Origin: Lethocerus indicus
Taxonomy: Eukaryota; Arthropoda; Insecta; Hemiptera; Belostomatidae
Reading direction: 5' to 3'
Length of the DNA: 64,000 nt
Assembly: GCA_019843655.1 (NCBI GenBank)
Contig: JACDQD010000001.1
Location: 37,499,392 to 37,563,391 of the forward strand
Shown: one piece after another, positions 1-12,398 of the stretch
Numbering within the stretch: position 1 is the first letter of the stretch
Layout of the letters: every line of letters starts with the position of its first letter
Made by a program: the position numbers and the translations under genes
Notes under the pieces: model-generated
Databases searched by the model: none
The model's input: the letters and a program-made list of their open reading frames with translations, nothing else
What the model was told of the DNA's origin: nothing

Positions 1-2126
1 AGGGATGAAAATACAGAGAGGATATATTGAATGGACGGAATAATCATCCCGATAAGTGATCGAGAGTAACTTATAAAAGACCTCTACGGTTTAAAATTGT
101 AACTTTAAAATTAGAAATTTAATGACTCGGTTTTAAAATGTAACCGGGAAGCGGCCCTGCCCGTACGATTCTGTCGGGATAAATAGACATCGGTCACAAC
201 TGACAACCTGTCAGGTTCTTCACTCCGAAAAAATATCCCTTCAAAATTTGTTCTAAATGGCGGCACCCCTCAGATTAAACCGTTGTAAACTTATAAATAC
301 ATGATACCTTAATTTAAAAAATGAACTTGATTTTAAAAAAACATTAAATTTTATTAGATCTGGCAATATTTAGTTATTAAAAAAATATAGTTATATATTT
401 TTCGTTATATGAGTGCGTATACTTTAAAAGCTTCGGCCTTTAATTTATTTGTTGGTGGCAAATTAGGGAGGAACCGGCCCCCAGCGGTTTTGGTTTAACA
501 CGCGACCAATGTTTAATAAACCCAACTCTGTTTAATGAGTTTGGTTGGCTTGCTGCGAAAGGCACGAATAACACAAATGAACTAACAGCTATAACTTACA
601 CAATTCAATTTTAAATACAATTTCCAGCTCGAGATATAATCTGAAAGTAAATTTTCCGAAAATGAAACCGCTATTTCTTTTCACAAGAAGTTGGACCAGT
701 CACAGAAACCACGCCAATGCAGTAGTGATGAAATTAAATTAAATATATACGATCGAGTCTATCGTCGGGTTCTATTCGGTGAAACCAAACAGACTAAACA
801 GTCTCATTGCTGGGAACACACAGGACTTATTTTCGTATTAATTATTTTCAATACTTCAATACAGAATAGCGACACTGTCAAAATTGAGCATGATGGGAAG
901 GATTATCACAAACAAAATGAAATGGTAATGTATGTTTCTCTTGTAAATTAAGAGAGCAACGTTACCCTCTATAGTGTCGAAGGGTTGAGCATGAGAAACA
1001 GGGACTTTTAGGAAAATGTGGTAAAAAAACAAGGGCAAAACTTTGCACAGGTCACCCTCTAGAAATAGACATTAACCCCTTATAAGTACTTCAAGGTAAG
1101 ATTAACTTCAAATGCTTCTTCCGCTAATAGGATCGGATCCATTTTACTTCTTCCTCTCTAGTTTTTTATTTTTACTTTAAACCTACTTTACTTTCTCCGC
1201 CTTATTTTTTTACACCACATTAAAGAAAGACGTAACCTCTCCTCCTTACAATTCAGGAATCGAATGTGACCCCGGTCGCCGGGGTAATAGTATCCCGAGA
1301 TTGTAATTAAATTACTTAACGAATTACAAAGTAATTGTCACAAATAATAGACAATAATGGTCTAGTGACAGGCATCTACTCTTGAATCACTCTATTACAA
1401 ACGGAATGCTACTGGATCAAGGATGAGCAAATTGCACAAGTATGAATGATATTCCTATTCCAGACCCGCGTGTGGTACTAAAACACTTTTTTAAATTATT
1501 TATTTGATAATTTTGAAACTTCATAACCGAATTATTTATGGATTACATCTCATCATGGATTACTCTTATAATTGTATTCCTTTCATACGTCTATATTTTC
1601 CTTGTTGATATATTTTCCTCGAGAGTAAAATTACTTCAAACAATTACAGTGTTCTCGCTTTTAAATCTCCTCATCCATTTTAGAACACCTCTTGGCGATG
1701 ACACACTCGTAATTCTGAGGACTGGGCCATTAGATGCTAATCAATATTAAATCGCAGTTAATGTTTTGACAATAACAATTATACCTAAATACATTACTAC
1801 AAAATTAAGTAACATTTTGACAATCACTTCAAAGTGATAATAAATGCTTATATCTACAGTTTCAATGTAATTACTTAATCGACTATTTCACTTTAATTAA
1901 AATTTAAATTACAATTACCGATTGTAATTTTCATTAGAAATTGTAATTAAATTGCAATACAGGGGGATTGGGGGCTAAAATGAGGCGTATCCCATCGCCA
2001 TTCATATTGGCCTGCCTTCAATAGAAAACTGGCATTAACCGCATCTCTTAAAACTGTGGTTTCTCGATGCAATTGAATATTTATAACACATTCCTTTTTT
2101 ACACCGCTATAGGGAATTAATGTGCG
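1..2126. other. AT-rich intergenic DNA, no gene recognised
   Basis: I see no convincing coding region here. The open frames at 691-951 (starting on TTG) and 1538-1750 have no recognisable domain and no supporting splice sites. A stretch at about 1290-1960 is rich in scattered copies of a TTGTAATT/AATTACAA word on both strands, as in decayed repeats, but I could not define terminal repeats. Confidence 0.5.

Positions 2127-2128
<2 letters not shown>

Positions 2129-2185
<57 letters not shown>
2129..2185. repeat. (TA)n microsatellite
   Basis: A perfect TA dinucleotide tract of about 57 bp. It sits where the left end and start codon of the adjoining piggyBac-like element should be and is preceded by a TTAA at 2127-2130. 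Confidence 0.97.
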
Positions 2186-2188
<3 letters not shown>

Positions 2189-2216
2189 CTTCGACATCAG
2201 TTCGAACTCAACCTTC

Positions 2217-4031
2217 TTGTCGATCGCATTATTTCTTTCAAAGTTACTGAGCCCAATAAGTGTGGAATACGACGAAGAAATTACTTCTAGTGAAGATGAG
2301 TTCGATTTTTCGGCGTTAACGAACGAAATTACATCACTACATAGACAGCTTGCCCATAAGAATGAAGAGGGAAGTGATGAAGATGACGATGACGTTAGAG
2401 GAGTAAGAAGACGAAAAATCCGAATAATCGATAGTGAATCTGGAAGCCAAAGTAACTGTACAGAAGAGACTGAACCTTCAGGATGGACAGTGTGCACAGA
2501 ATCCGAAGAAATCCCCAGAAGAACACCGTTTATATCCGGTGAAAGACAAGTAGGACCGCACGTATTTCCACACATAAAAGAACCAATAGATTTTTTCAAA
2601 TTATTTTTCACCGAGGAATTAGTTATTGACATAGTGCGGGAAACTAACAATAACGCTGCAAGGAAAGTAGAAGGGAAGACCTTATCATCCCGTTCTATAT
2701 GGCGATCATGCTACGATGTAACAGTTACCGCATTCTGGGCGTTTATTGCAGTAATTATAAATATGGGGAAAATGCCGATGGCCAACATACAAGAATACTG
2801 GTCGAAAAATGATACTAGTTATATTCCGTTTTACTCAGACAGGTTTACGAGAGACCGATTTTGTCAAATGTTTTGGGGACTTCACCTCAAGACAATACCC
2901 TCAGAAGACAGAAACCCTAGAACCCGTTTGCAGTTAGTATCAGGTTTCCTCGAGTATATAAATGAAAGGTTTTTGAATTATTTTGTACCCGGAGAGCAGA
3001 TTTGTGTGGATGAGTCGACTGTCAAATTCAAAGGCCGAATATCATTCATTACGTACAGTCCAATGAAACCTACAAAATGGGGTATTCGAGTTTATACGCT
3101 CGCTGATTCAAATACCGGCTTCATTTGTGGTATTCTGCCGTATTATGGATCTCTAACAACAGAGACTTTGATAAGACCCGATCTACCGGTATCAACCAGA
3201 ATACCGCTGCATCTATACAAAATGATACTGGATAAAATTCCCGGTGCTTAGGGGCACCACATGTTCACGGACCGTTATTATACAAGTTACATATTGGTGG
3301 AAGAATTACGCAAACAAAAGTGCCACTTAACTGGGACGATCCTGACAAATAGAAAGCACCTGCCATGTGAAATACGAAAGCCAAAATTTGAGAATCGATC
3401 CACATATGCATATCGCAAAGGTAATACTTTGGTTCTTGCGTGGAAGGACAAGAGGATTGTGACGGCTTTGACGACTTGGAATAATGCGGGAATAACTCCC
3501 GTAAGAAGGACTCTACGAGGCGGTACTGAAGTCGTTATAAAGAAGCCCAATGTTATTGTAAATTACATCAAATTTATGAGCGGTGTTGATCGAGCTGACC
3601 AACTGGCTTCGACCTATTGTTTTTTAAGAAAATCCGTAAAATGGTGGCGAAAACTGTTTTTTTGGGGTTTGGAGATCTGCTCCATCAATTCATATATTCT
3701 TTATAAATCAACAAAGAAGCAGAGAAATGAACGGCCGCTCAGTCACCTGCCATATTTGAAAACTTTAGTTGATCAAGTGAGAGGAGACTTTCGACAAAAA
3801 CAGCCTAGCACAGCTTCTACTTCACACAGCACTTCTGAAGTGATCCGACTAAATGGGAAGCTGCATGTTATTTTGATGGGACAAAAAAAGGATTGCAAGG
3901 TTTGTTCCCAAAGAACGTCCGGCCAAAGGCGACAAACTGTGTACTACTGTGACACATGCCCCGACAAGCCAAGAATGCACATTGGAGATTGTTTTATAAA
4001 ATATCATAAGAAGCAAAATTATAGAACGTAA
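2217..4031 (+). pseudogene. piggyBac-family transposase, one in-frame stop, no ATG
   Basis: The frame encodes a cut-and-paste transposase of the DDE_Tnp_1_7 (PGBD) type, about 600 residues. An acidic N-terminal region (runs of E and D) is followed by the RNase H-like catalytic core. The three family aspartates are visible: VDEST (Asp codon 3009-3011), TDRYYTS (3270-3272) and GVDRADQ (3588-3590). The C-terminus has a cysteine-rich domain with two CxxC pairs followed by His and Cys residues (about 3890-4010), like the DNA-binding finger of piggyBac proteins. A single TAG at 3249-3251 interrupts the frame just before the second aspartate; the same frame continues on both sides without a shift. 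No ATG lies in frame between the TAA at 2118-2120 and codon 2763. The lack of frameshifts points to recent inactivation. I inferred the family from motifs, not from a search. Confidence 0.88.
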
Positions 4032-4205
4032 TTTTTAATAAATGTCTTTCATTAAGTTAAAAAATATGTATAATGTTCAAATATACGAGTTTAAAGTGTT
4101 TTATTGTGTCTAAAATTATTTTAAGTTAACAATAACGAACTCATGAAATAAGCGGGTGGGGCTGACTCTCGAGTTGCTGTTTCACCCGACAGAAAAGCGC
4201 CTCGA

Positions 4206-4219
4206 GGGCAAAGGGTTAA
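4206..4219 (-). repeat. Right terminal repeat and TTAA target of the piggyBac-like element
   Basis: GGGCAAAGGG immediately precedes TTAA. The inward reading CCCTTTGCCC after TTAA is the expected form of a piggyBac-superfamily end. I found no partner at the left side. Confidence 0.7.
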
Positions 4220-6270
4220 AGGCAATACGAATTACCCCCAATTGAATATAAATGCCCTCGTCCTATAACAAAAATAGTTCAGTGGTTACATTGAAGATAA
4301 TTTATAAGCGTGTTTGTGCTGGAAAGAGCGGTACTTGAAACTTGAATGGAAGAAATATAATAGGGGGAAGGGCAATATAAAAAAGACAAGATGTTCGATC
4401 TTTACGTTGCTGTCTGCGTGGGTTCTGAATATAATTGAGTGGTCCTATCTGATTTCTTGACACCGTCAATAGGATTACGTCAATATTCGGTCTACAGCAT
4501 CTTTGGAAATATAAATATGAATTACTCTATATTTTGAGAGAGATTGTTATTTAATAAAAAAGATATAGGAATGGTTACTATCAATACAGTTTGGCAGTAA
4601 TTTAGATGCATAGTAATAAGAGTAAATTCCGTTAATAAGAAAAAATCGAAGACAAGACTCGCAATTTGAAGTGTAACATTTATAGTACAATCGAGATTAG
4701 TGCATTAATTTTTAATTGCGCAACATAATTACTAAACTTTGTTGGGCGACTGATTAAAGTGATATTGACGTTTTGAAGAGTAAAGAAAATGTAAATTCAG
4801 AGTGGAAGTAATTATTTTAGAAATAGGCGGTAGATTGAGAACACTTTAATAACAATGATACCAATAGTTTCATTTATCAGTGTCAGATGTACGCTTCATA
4901 AGTTCCCTTTATACAGTTCATATTGCAAACACATAATGTTTCTGACAATATACTTTTGTCAATGGTTGAGGCTTTGCACATCTTTTAGCTAAGTGACACT
5001 TTATTAATTGTATTCATTATTAAAAGAACGCTGGGAACATAACACGAATAAATAAGTAACTTTAAAACTTCTGAAATTCACTTTCCAATTTCAATGGTAG
5101 GGTAACTTATTGTTTTATTTCCTTACGTAGTTTTCAAAATTAATGCAGCTTAGAATCATTATTAAATACTTTAATTCTTCAAAACCTATAAAATACCTAT
5201 ATGCTCTGTATACCTGCAAGAAATACAGAGTCGGTATTTCGGACCTTATTTTTTTATTACCGGTTATATTTATTTATTAGAATAATATATCACGGGCCGA
5301 TGAGGACCTATTTCCAGGAAAGCATAAAATCGGAAAGTGGATAGTGGGTAGGCGGAGAAAAGGAGGAAGAAGGGAAAACTGATTCGAGAAAAGAAATAAG
5401 TGGATTCAGACTTTATTTGACTCGGTAAAATAAAGTCCCATTTATTTAGTTCAACACAGCTCTTGAAATTTCTACAGAAGAAACATTATAGCCGTCGACT
5501 GTGTACTAAATAATATGTGCGTCATAATAGTTAGAATAATCGGCAAAAATTACAATCAACAAAGAAGAGAAATCCAGTTTTACATTCACTGGACTTACAT
5601 CGGAACACTCTAACAGTTAACGCTTTCGAGGTTTATTAGCACAAACGTTTGTACTTAAAATATCAGAACTACGTTCTGACCTGGATCTGAGCTAAAATAA
5701 ATCTACTACAACCCTAGTGCAATTTTCCTTCTATTACCGAAGAAATAAAGACCAATTAGGTTAGGGGCAGGACTGCAGACAGAGCAAATTACTCCAAGGG
5801 ACAATTACCCTGATAGGAGCCTTTACTTCAGTTTCTGATTCTCCCGAAGCTTAGGCGATTTAGGGAAATAAAAAGGTTCCGCCATACGGTTAAAAGGACG
5901 GTTTTTCCCCATCCTTGAACGAAGTATTCTATATTTACAAAATGCGATAATTAAAGATGAAACACGATATTTATTTACCCCCTAATTTTTGTCCGACAAT
6001 ACAGCATTATTATTAGTGGATTTCCGATGACTTGGCATCTCTTCAGATTTCCTGTCTCCAGTCCTAATCGTTTTAAGGTAGAACAATTTCGGCTTCTCAG
6101 CCGAATCATTTTCATCAGTAATAGAGTGGGATACATATGCATGGCCGACTGCTGATGAATATATGCGAATCCAAAGAAAACGAGAATAAAAATATATACA
6201 AACGTTCGTTTCTGAATAAAGGTTACTTAGACCTTAGAGGGTAAATTATGCCCTCCAAAAATCCTCCTAT
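4220..6270. other. Intergenic DNA, nothing recognised
   Basis: No coding region, RNA gene or clear repeat seen. The sequence is AT-rich with normal CpG frequency. Confidence 0.5.
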
Positions 6271-6348
6271 AACATGGTAGAAATCAGTTTAATATACCTG
6301 TTTTGTGGTCTGCGAGGGGTTGGAATACTGTACGAACCTACACGTAAT

Positions 6349-6412
6349 GTTTCTGTCTCCTCTCGCTGGTTTGGTCTTTTGCTAAGCAACCAGCTTAGAG
6401 GAGACAGAAACA
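6349..6412. mobile_element. Mini-hairpin copy of the foldback family
   Basis: A 64-bp inverted repeat. The outer 16 bases TGTTTCTGTCTCCTCT (6349-6364) have a perfect reverse complement at 6397-6412, and pairing resumes inside with GCTGGTT/AACCAGC. The left arm continues with GGTCTTTTGCTA, which is also the outer end of the large foldback element at 10.6-11.5 kb. An 11-bp direct repeat ACGAACCTACA lies on both sides (6332-6342 and 6415-6425), offset a few bases from the arms. There is no coding capacity. Confidence 0.75.
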
Positions 6413-6429
6413 TCACGAACCTACATGGT

Positions 6430-9400
6430 GGAAATCGTTTTTTTAAGTTATTAATAACCGCGTTAAAGGTTATCCAATAGGTAATCCAATAATAGAAAAT
6501 TGTACGCGGTATCTCTCAGTTCGGAAAGAATTCTCCTTCGATGAATTCTTCCGGCAAGGTATCACTGAAGTTCGAAAGCCGCAAAAAAACCGGTCGGGAG
6601 AATTATTTTATCCTTGCTTTCTGCGGTGGCCATAAACCTAACCCTAAAAGCTAGGCTATTTACGCTCCGGCATACACAATGAGCATAAAATGGAAGTGGC
6701 AGTAAAATTTTTATTCCCTATATATCCGTCCGGATTCTGTTCTACAAGTGCCGCCGCGTGTAGCTGCCAGTGTATGATTATAGGCCGGTACCGATTCAAA
6801 TTACAAAGAGACTCTGGGAATGACCTGCACTTCGTAGTGCAGGCAATCTGGTGATTGCCTCATATATATATCATCTCCCGCACAGTTTTCAACGCTGGTA
6901 TAAACTCCCTGGAACGGAGTACGAAGCGACTGCGGGAACAATGCTCATCGGAGACATACCCAAGAGGCTCCTGCATTAAATTACATTTCCGAATTAATTT
7001 GTTCCTATAGCCATTAATGTGCCTAAGGTTAAAATCAATATGACGAAGATGTTATATAAACACGATCTTCTCTTAGAAATAAGATACAGACATTCCAACT
7101 GTAAGTAGATTTATTAAAAGACGGCGAAGGAGCATGGAAGCGTTAATTCATTTATTTTATCCTTTTCCTAACTTGCCGACATTAACAGCCCATAGCTTAG
7201 CCTTCGTTGTGACCTGACCTCTTTTCCCCCTAATTTGGTCTGGGATCATCTTTTACGGCCACATACATAAGTTTAATTCAGTGCCGTTAAAGCTCAATTT
7301 TATCCATCGATTCTACAAGACACGATCTTAAGTCATAAGCAGCTATTGTGGTTTCTAGTCGGTTTTATAAATCGAGATATTAACGTTTGATATGTGTTGG
7401 CGCGGTGGGTCCCCAATGAAGCATCGAACTCTGAATAATATAATCTTGTATCTCGTACATGTTGCCCCCTAGTGACAGTACTTTGTAAACAGCGATATGT
7501 AAAGGTGAGGCCGCCCGTTATCGAACGGGTGTTGCCCGCCTCGGGGAATTTAATGGTCTATTGGGCCAGCATGACTTATCTCACCGCACATACAGAATAA
7601 TTACGCACCGACATATACCGCTAAACAATACCCCAGACTAGCAGTACTCGGGCATTAATAGGACTAGCCTCGGTGTTACCGATCATCGGAATCGTTGAAC
7701 TGGTTAGAAGCCAACTTACCTGGAAGAATCCCCATACCATTTTCCTCTACGCACGTAGAAACCGTCTCAGGGACTCCAAAAATTGAAATAGATGAGAACT
7801 TGGTGCATTTTAGTATCCGAGTAGTGTATAAATAAAAACGATACAGTAGTGTATAATAAACACTGAATGATTATTAATATGATTATATTAAAAAATCACG
7901 AGTTTACATTTAGTTAAAAATATTAACACATTTTACAATAAATGCAATTTCGGCTCCGTCTCTAAAAAGTATTTTATTGCCGAGTATGGGGTAAGCTGGT
8001 TATCTGGAGAGATTTGTTGGTCTCTAATTCCTTGAAAGTCCTTTATTTGACTTAGCTGCCAGCTGTTTTATTAATGAGTTTTTCCACTTTGGAAAAAACG
8101 ACGAAACGATTTGTTCGATTATAAATTAGTTGATTCAACGGCTTTAAGTCTAATTAAGTTTTCAACTTAACTTTCTAAGTTTTTCTCTTGACCTGTAATA
8201 GAATTGACTTGTTCAAAAGTCTCAATTCCGATATTACGTTAATTATATGTTAGGGACATATTTTGTGAAGTAGTTTAGATTACACCAGGCTTATTAAATA
8301 ATCCAGCGGATAATTTGTACAGAATACATAGAAAGATAGACGAAGTCCTCCTTTTATAAACCTGAAAGTCGTAGCTTTGTAGGAACGGTCTTAAATGGGG
8401 GTTGCATAATTGAGGTATCTTAGTATCGACCCGAACCCAAGGTGAGGGATTCGACCTAATTAATTCTCCCTCGCCTAAAACCATTAAACGAATTAAAGCC
8501 CGTATCCGTTTTCTCTCCTTCTGAGACAACACAGTTCTTCCAGAAGAATGTTCCGATTCTATCGCTATTTAAATTTAACAATACGTTTACGATCCTGTAC
8601 GGTCGGCGGTTTGGTAGAGAGTGAAGAAGCGTTTACTTAGTGACAGCTAAGCGTGTACATTATTTATGCTTTTATCTTATGCTTAATAATCCCGCGCTTT
8701 TATTCGTTTTAAAGGTTCGACAGAGAAATAAGACACTTTCTCTAATTAACTGTTGAAAGTCCAGTCACTAACACAATAGCACTGAATACTGCGCGCACAC
8801 ACTACATGAATAGGTTTACACATATGTATATATGTGGTAGTAAGTAAATGAATATGGCCATTAATTATAATTCTACTGCTTTATCTTCTATTACACAACT
8901 ATTGTTTCAGTACACGGAAAAGGGTCCAGAGCCAATTAAACCGCCCTCCCCTTCTTCGTGCATATATATGTATTTAATAATGCAATTTATAGAGATACAG
9001 GAAGCAAATGAGTGCTTTTAAACGTTGGAAACAGGCTCAAAGAAATTTCACCGAGTTCTTTTACAATATTCGTTTAACGATTTTGCTATGACATTTTGCC
9101 ATTTGTTTTAAAGTCCTGAAAATGTACCGTCATCTCAGTGTAGACAACATTCAAATGATACTTCAATATGAGTATATTCTTGCCTTCGTGCTTAATCGTC
9201 GTACCTCGTGTGGAAAATTTGAAGAGAACTAATTATATTCGAATACCTTCAAATATTATTCTTACTGACGATCCCGAAACAAGGCTATCTCAAGACCAAA
9301 TTGTCAAGTGTCGGCAGAACTCTTTTTCTACACAACAGGCTACAAAATAATTATTATAAGCATAATTTTTTTACGTCGATTGGATTTTTGCCGAATTTAT

Positions 9401-10576
9401 GTTGATAATATTTCTATTTTGTATGAAACAAATTATATTACTCGGCTGTGGAGGCAGGCGTACGCTTATCGTTTGTCGTAAAACACAAAGGTCGTATGAG
9501 CGTATGTTCGTCGGTGAAAAAGTAATAAAAAAGACCATTAAAGTATGATGAAGGGACGGAGTAACTAGGGGCTCGTCAATAGAAACTTATTCTTGTGTAA
9601 ACGCACAGAAGTTGCCAGGTAACATTCAGAGCAAAACATTCACTCGTACCACCAAGACGACCGAATCGACAAAAAAACTAAACGCAGACTGTATTTTTTA
9701 CGTGCGTCAGGGGAGAATCCAAGTCCTAATACGGTTATTCAAAGAGAAAATTCGTGATTTTCTGAAGGGCCGCTAATTTTCATTTCCTCCATTAAAAGTT
9801 GAAATAATTATAAATTAATAATTAACGATCCATATCCTAAATATAAAATGTTCACTTCCAATAACAAACAATACATATTTCAACAGGCACGACTAACCGT
9901 TATTATAGGAGCCGAGAGGCACTATTCACAAACGAATTGCTACTTAAGAGAAGGCGGCGTCAAGCTGATGAAACTATACAATAAACTACAAAGTACGAGT
10001 GGCAGTAATTCGAATCTTACCGGACACTCCCAAAAATATATTAGTCATAATTTACTGAATTATCAAATCAGATTTGAATGTTTCTAGTAAGCCTGGAAAA
10101 GGCTATGCTCCCTAACTATGTAGGATGGAAAGGGTCTTTTTTTCAGTTTCAGCGAAATGGAAAAATCGCCAGTTAGGAACAGATTGGCGGGTAAAAACTC
10201 CTCAGTGGGACTTATTGTTCGGGCGTTAAAAAGCCCTATATATTTCCAATTACTTCCTTTCCCGAAAAGGCTTTTCCTCGGCCGAATTTAATTGATATTG
10301 GAAAAGGGTATCGCAAAGCGCGACAAATTAAAAGGGATCTGCCCCTGCACGCATCGAGCGCGGGTGAAAGAACGCTTAATGAAGATGAAATTTCCGAAGT
10401 ATACCCCTCGTGATAATTATTCGATGAGTCCAACGTGGAGTGAATGAAAAACAATCCGGAGCCAACCCCGGACAGAACACGGAAATTTACACAAAACCGT
10501 TTTATTTTCCATCTCACGTCGAGTCCGGGTTTTAATTGTGATGCATGCACTCCTGCCATCTAGCCTCACCCGAATG
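6430..10576. other. Intergenic DNA, no gene recognised
   Basis: No supported gene. Small open frames at 8275-8532 (minus), 9168-9350 and 9848-10087 show no domain or splice context. A short hairpin with arms CCCGTT and AACGGG lies at 7514-7529 in a locally GC-richer patch; its role is unknown. Confidence 0.5.
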
Positions 10577-10751
10577 TAATTGTAAACGCTGGTTAGGTCT
10601 TTTGCTAGACCGGCTGCTCGCCATCTTCAGTAGCGGTCACATTGGCACTTTGGATGTTTTTTAGACATCCTCACTCCACTGTCACTGTCACTTGTCTTGT
10701 GGTTGTCTGTCGTGTGTGTGTGTGTGTGTGTGTGTGCGTGTGCGTGTGTGC

Positions 10752-10817
<66 letters not shown>

Positions 10818-11515
10818 TGTTATTGTGTTTTGGGGGATGTTGTTTATCTTGTTTGGGTTCGGAGGGATTTTGTTAATCGGGTTAAGTCTTTGTCGGATTA
10901 TCGGTCAAATATATATTTCATAACACAACTGATCACAACTATTAGTTTCTGACTTCCAAATATATGACAGGAAACCTATCTGTTATTGTGTATTTAGGAT
11001 CATAAACGTTTTCCTTTTGATCCAAAATTTTTTGGAAAAAGATTATTTTTAGTAATCTATTTAATCGGTGCAAGTGCACCCAACGAACATTAGTTAAGTA
11101 CATTTCCGCACGGCACTCAGGGGGGAGCTAGTTTATTTAACTAATTCACTAACATGCACCGATTAAGAAGATTGCTGAAAGTAATCTTTTAAACACGAAA
11201 ACTTTTATGATCGTAAATACACAATACCAGATAGGTTACCTGTCATATATTTGGAAGTCAGAAGCTAATAGTTGTGACCAGTCGTGTGATCAAATATATA
11301 TTTGACCGATAATCCGACAAAGACTTAACCCGATTAACAAAATCCCTCCCAACCCAAATAAGACACGGTACAAGTGACAGTGACAGCACTGTCACTGCAC
11401 AGCGAGTATACCCAAAAAACTTCCAAAGTGGCAAAGTCACTAATACCGCTACTGAAGATGGCGAGCAGCCGAAACCGGTCTAGCAAAAGACCAAACCAGG
11501 GAGAGGAGACAGAAA
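10577..11515. mobile_element. Foldback (long inverted repeat) transposable element
   Basis: A left arm (about 10586-11078) and a right arm (about 11154-11512) are near-identical reverse complements, separated by a loop of roughly 75 bp. Paired landmarks include GCTCGCCATCTTCAG on the left against CTGAAGATGGCGAGC on the right, GTCGGATTATCGGTCAAATA against its complement, and an inner pair around AATCGGTGCA/TGCACCGATT. The left arm is longer because a compound microsatellite (10711-10815) lies in it. The right outer end continues GAGAGGAGACAGAAAC, matching the mini-hairpin at 6.35 kb, while the left outer end lacks those ~15 bases. No transposase is encoded, so it would be non-autonomous. The open frames here (10642-10923, 11258-11440) are by-products of the repeats. 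Confidence 0.85.
10711..10815. repeat. Compound (GT)n-(TA)n microsatellite
   Basis: About 60 bp of GT repeats with a few CG interruptions, followed by about 45 bp of TA. It lies inside the left arm of the foldback element and is absent from the right arm, so it arose or expanded after the arms formed. Confidence 0.95.
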
Positions 11516-12270
11516 CACAAGAAATCTACAGTATTCCAACTCCTCGAATACCGCAAAACAGATATTCTATAGTCTTACATTTTCCTTATAATACCAATAT
11601 GTACGTAATATTGTTTTTATCGAATATATTTAACTTCCATAAGCTCATTTAAGACAATAGTTCTGCTTGCAAACCGGGAATAACCGAAAGTAACTTATAT
11701 ATAAAAGAAACAAAAGAAAGAAAGTTGTTCTGAGCAGGCAGAGATATCCTGAATTGATTCAACAATTACCAACACAATTATACTTTACTGCTTATTATTA
11801 AGTTTCAGAAATTAGAAAAGAAAAATCGCGACGCTTATCATTAAAAGCGGGATTAAAACAAATAGCTGCCAGTATTTTTAAAAATTCTCGGAGTTGACTC
11901 TGAGGCGGAGAGAGAGTTAATTGCTCCTGAGCAATAGGAGTAGAGTTTTCCAGTGGCTTTCAGGAGTATGGAATTACTGCGATAAAAAGGCCAAGTATTA
12001 AAATATCATTCCCAAACATATAAAATAATAAGCTCTATTATAAAAAAATCGAGTGTACCATAAAACAAATCTATATAAAAATAGTTTAAAATAAGAAAAA
12101 TATGTTTATTTTTATAAAATAAATTTTTTTATAATTTTATAAAATATGTTGATATTTTTGATCAGAATGGTGCCCCGTACAAGTATCTTACCATTACTAA
12201 CAAAACGAATTCTGTCATCAGAGGGTCAACAATAAATAAATAGGCCTTTATATTGGGAAGATTTTTTTTA

Positions 12271-12398
12271 TCTTTTATTTTTGTACAATCAACTACTTAT
12301 AGTCAGTTATTAGTACAATTGTTGAATGTATTTTTTTCCGCGTGAATAACTCGATAAAATAATCCACCCAATGATGGCACTTTTGACACATGAAAACA
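12271..12398 (+). repeat. Dispersed repeat copy A
   Basis: About 130 bp that resembles 22131-22258 in the same orientation. Shared blocks include TTTATTTTTG, TAGTACAATTG versus CAGTACAATTG, CCACCCAAT and ATGGCACTTTT. There is no coding potential. Confidence 0.7.

Larger units (their letters stand above)
2127..4219 (+). mobile_element. Defective piggyBac-like DNA transposon
   Basis: The element carries a piggyBac-family transposase reading frame. Its right end is clear: the sequence runs GGGCAAAGGG (4206-4215) into TTAA (4216-4219). Read inward this is TTAA followed by CCCTTTGCCC, the usual kind of piggyBac terminus and target site. A polyadenylation signal AATAAA follows the reading frame at about 4036-4041. 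No matching left terminal repeat is present upstream. The only candidate left boundary is a TTAA at 2127-2130, directly followed by a (TA)n tract, so the left end is probably lost. With no left repeat, no start codon and an internal stop, this copy should be immobile. Confidence 0.8.

Noticed and set aside
691..951. Open frame of 86 codons
   Set aside because: Starts on TTG, with no family signature or splice context.
1290..1960. Possible MITE with TTGTAATT/AATTACAA words at both sides
   Set aside because: The words are scattered and AT-rich; I could not align terminal inverted repeats or a target duplication.
10642..10952. Two plus-strand frames with apparent membrane segments
   Set aside because: The hydrophobic runs are GT and TA repeats in the foldback arm.
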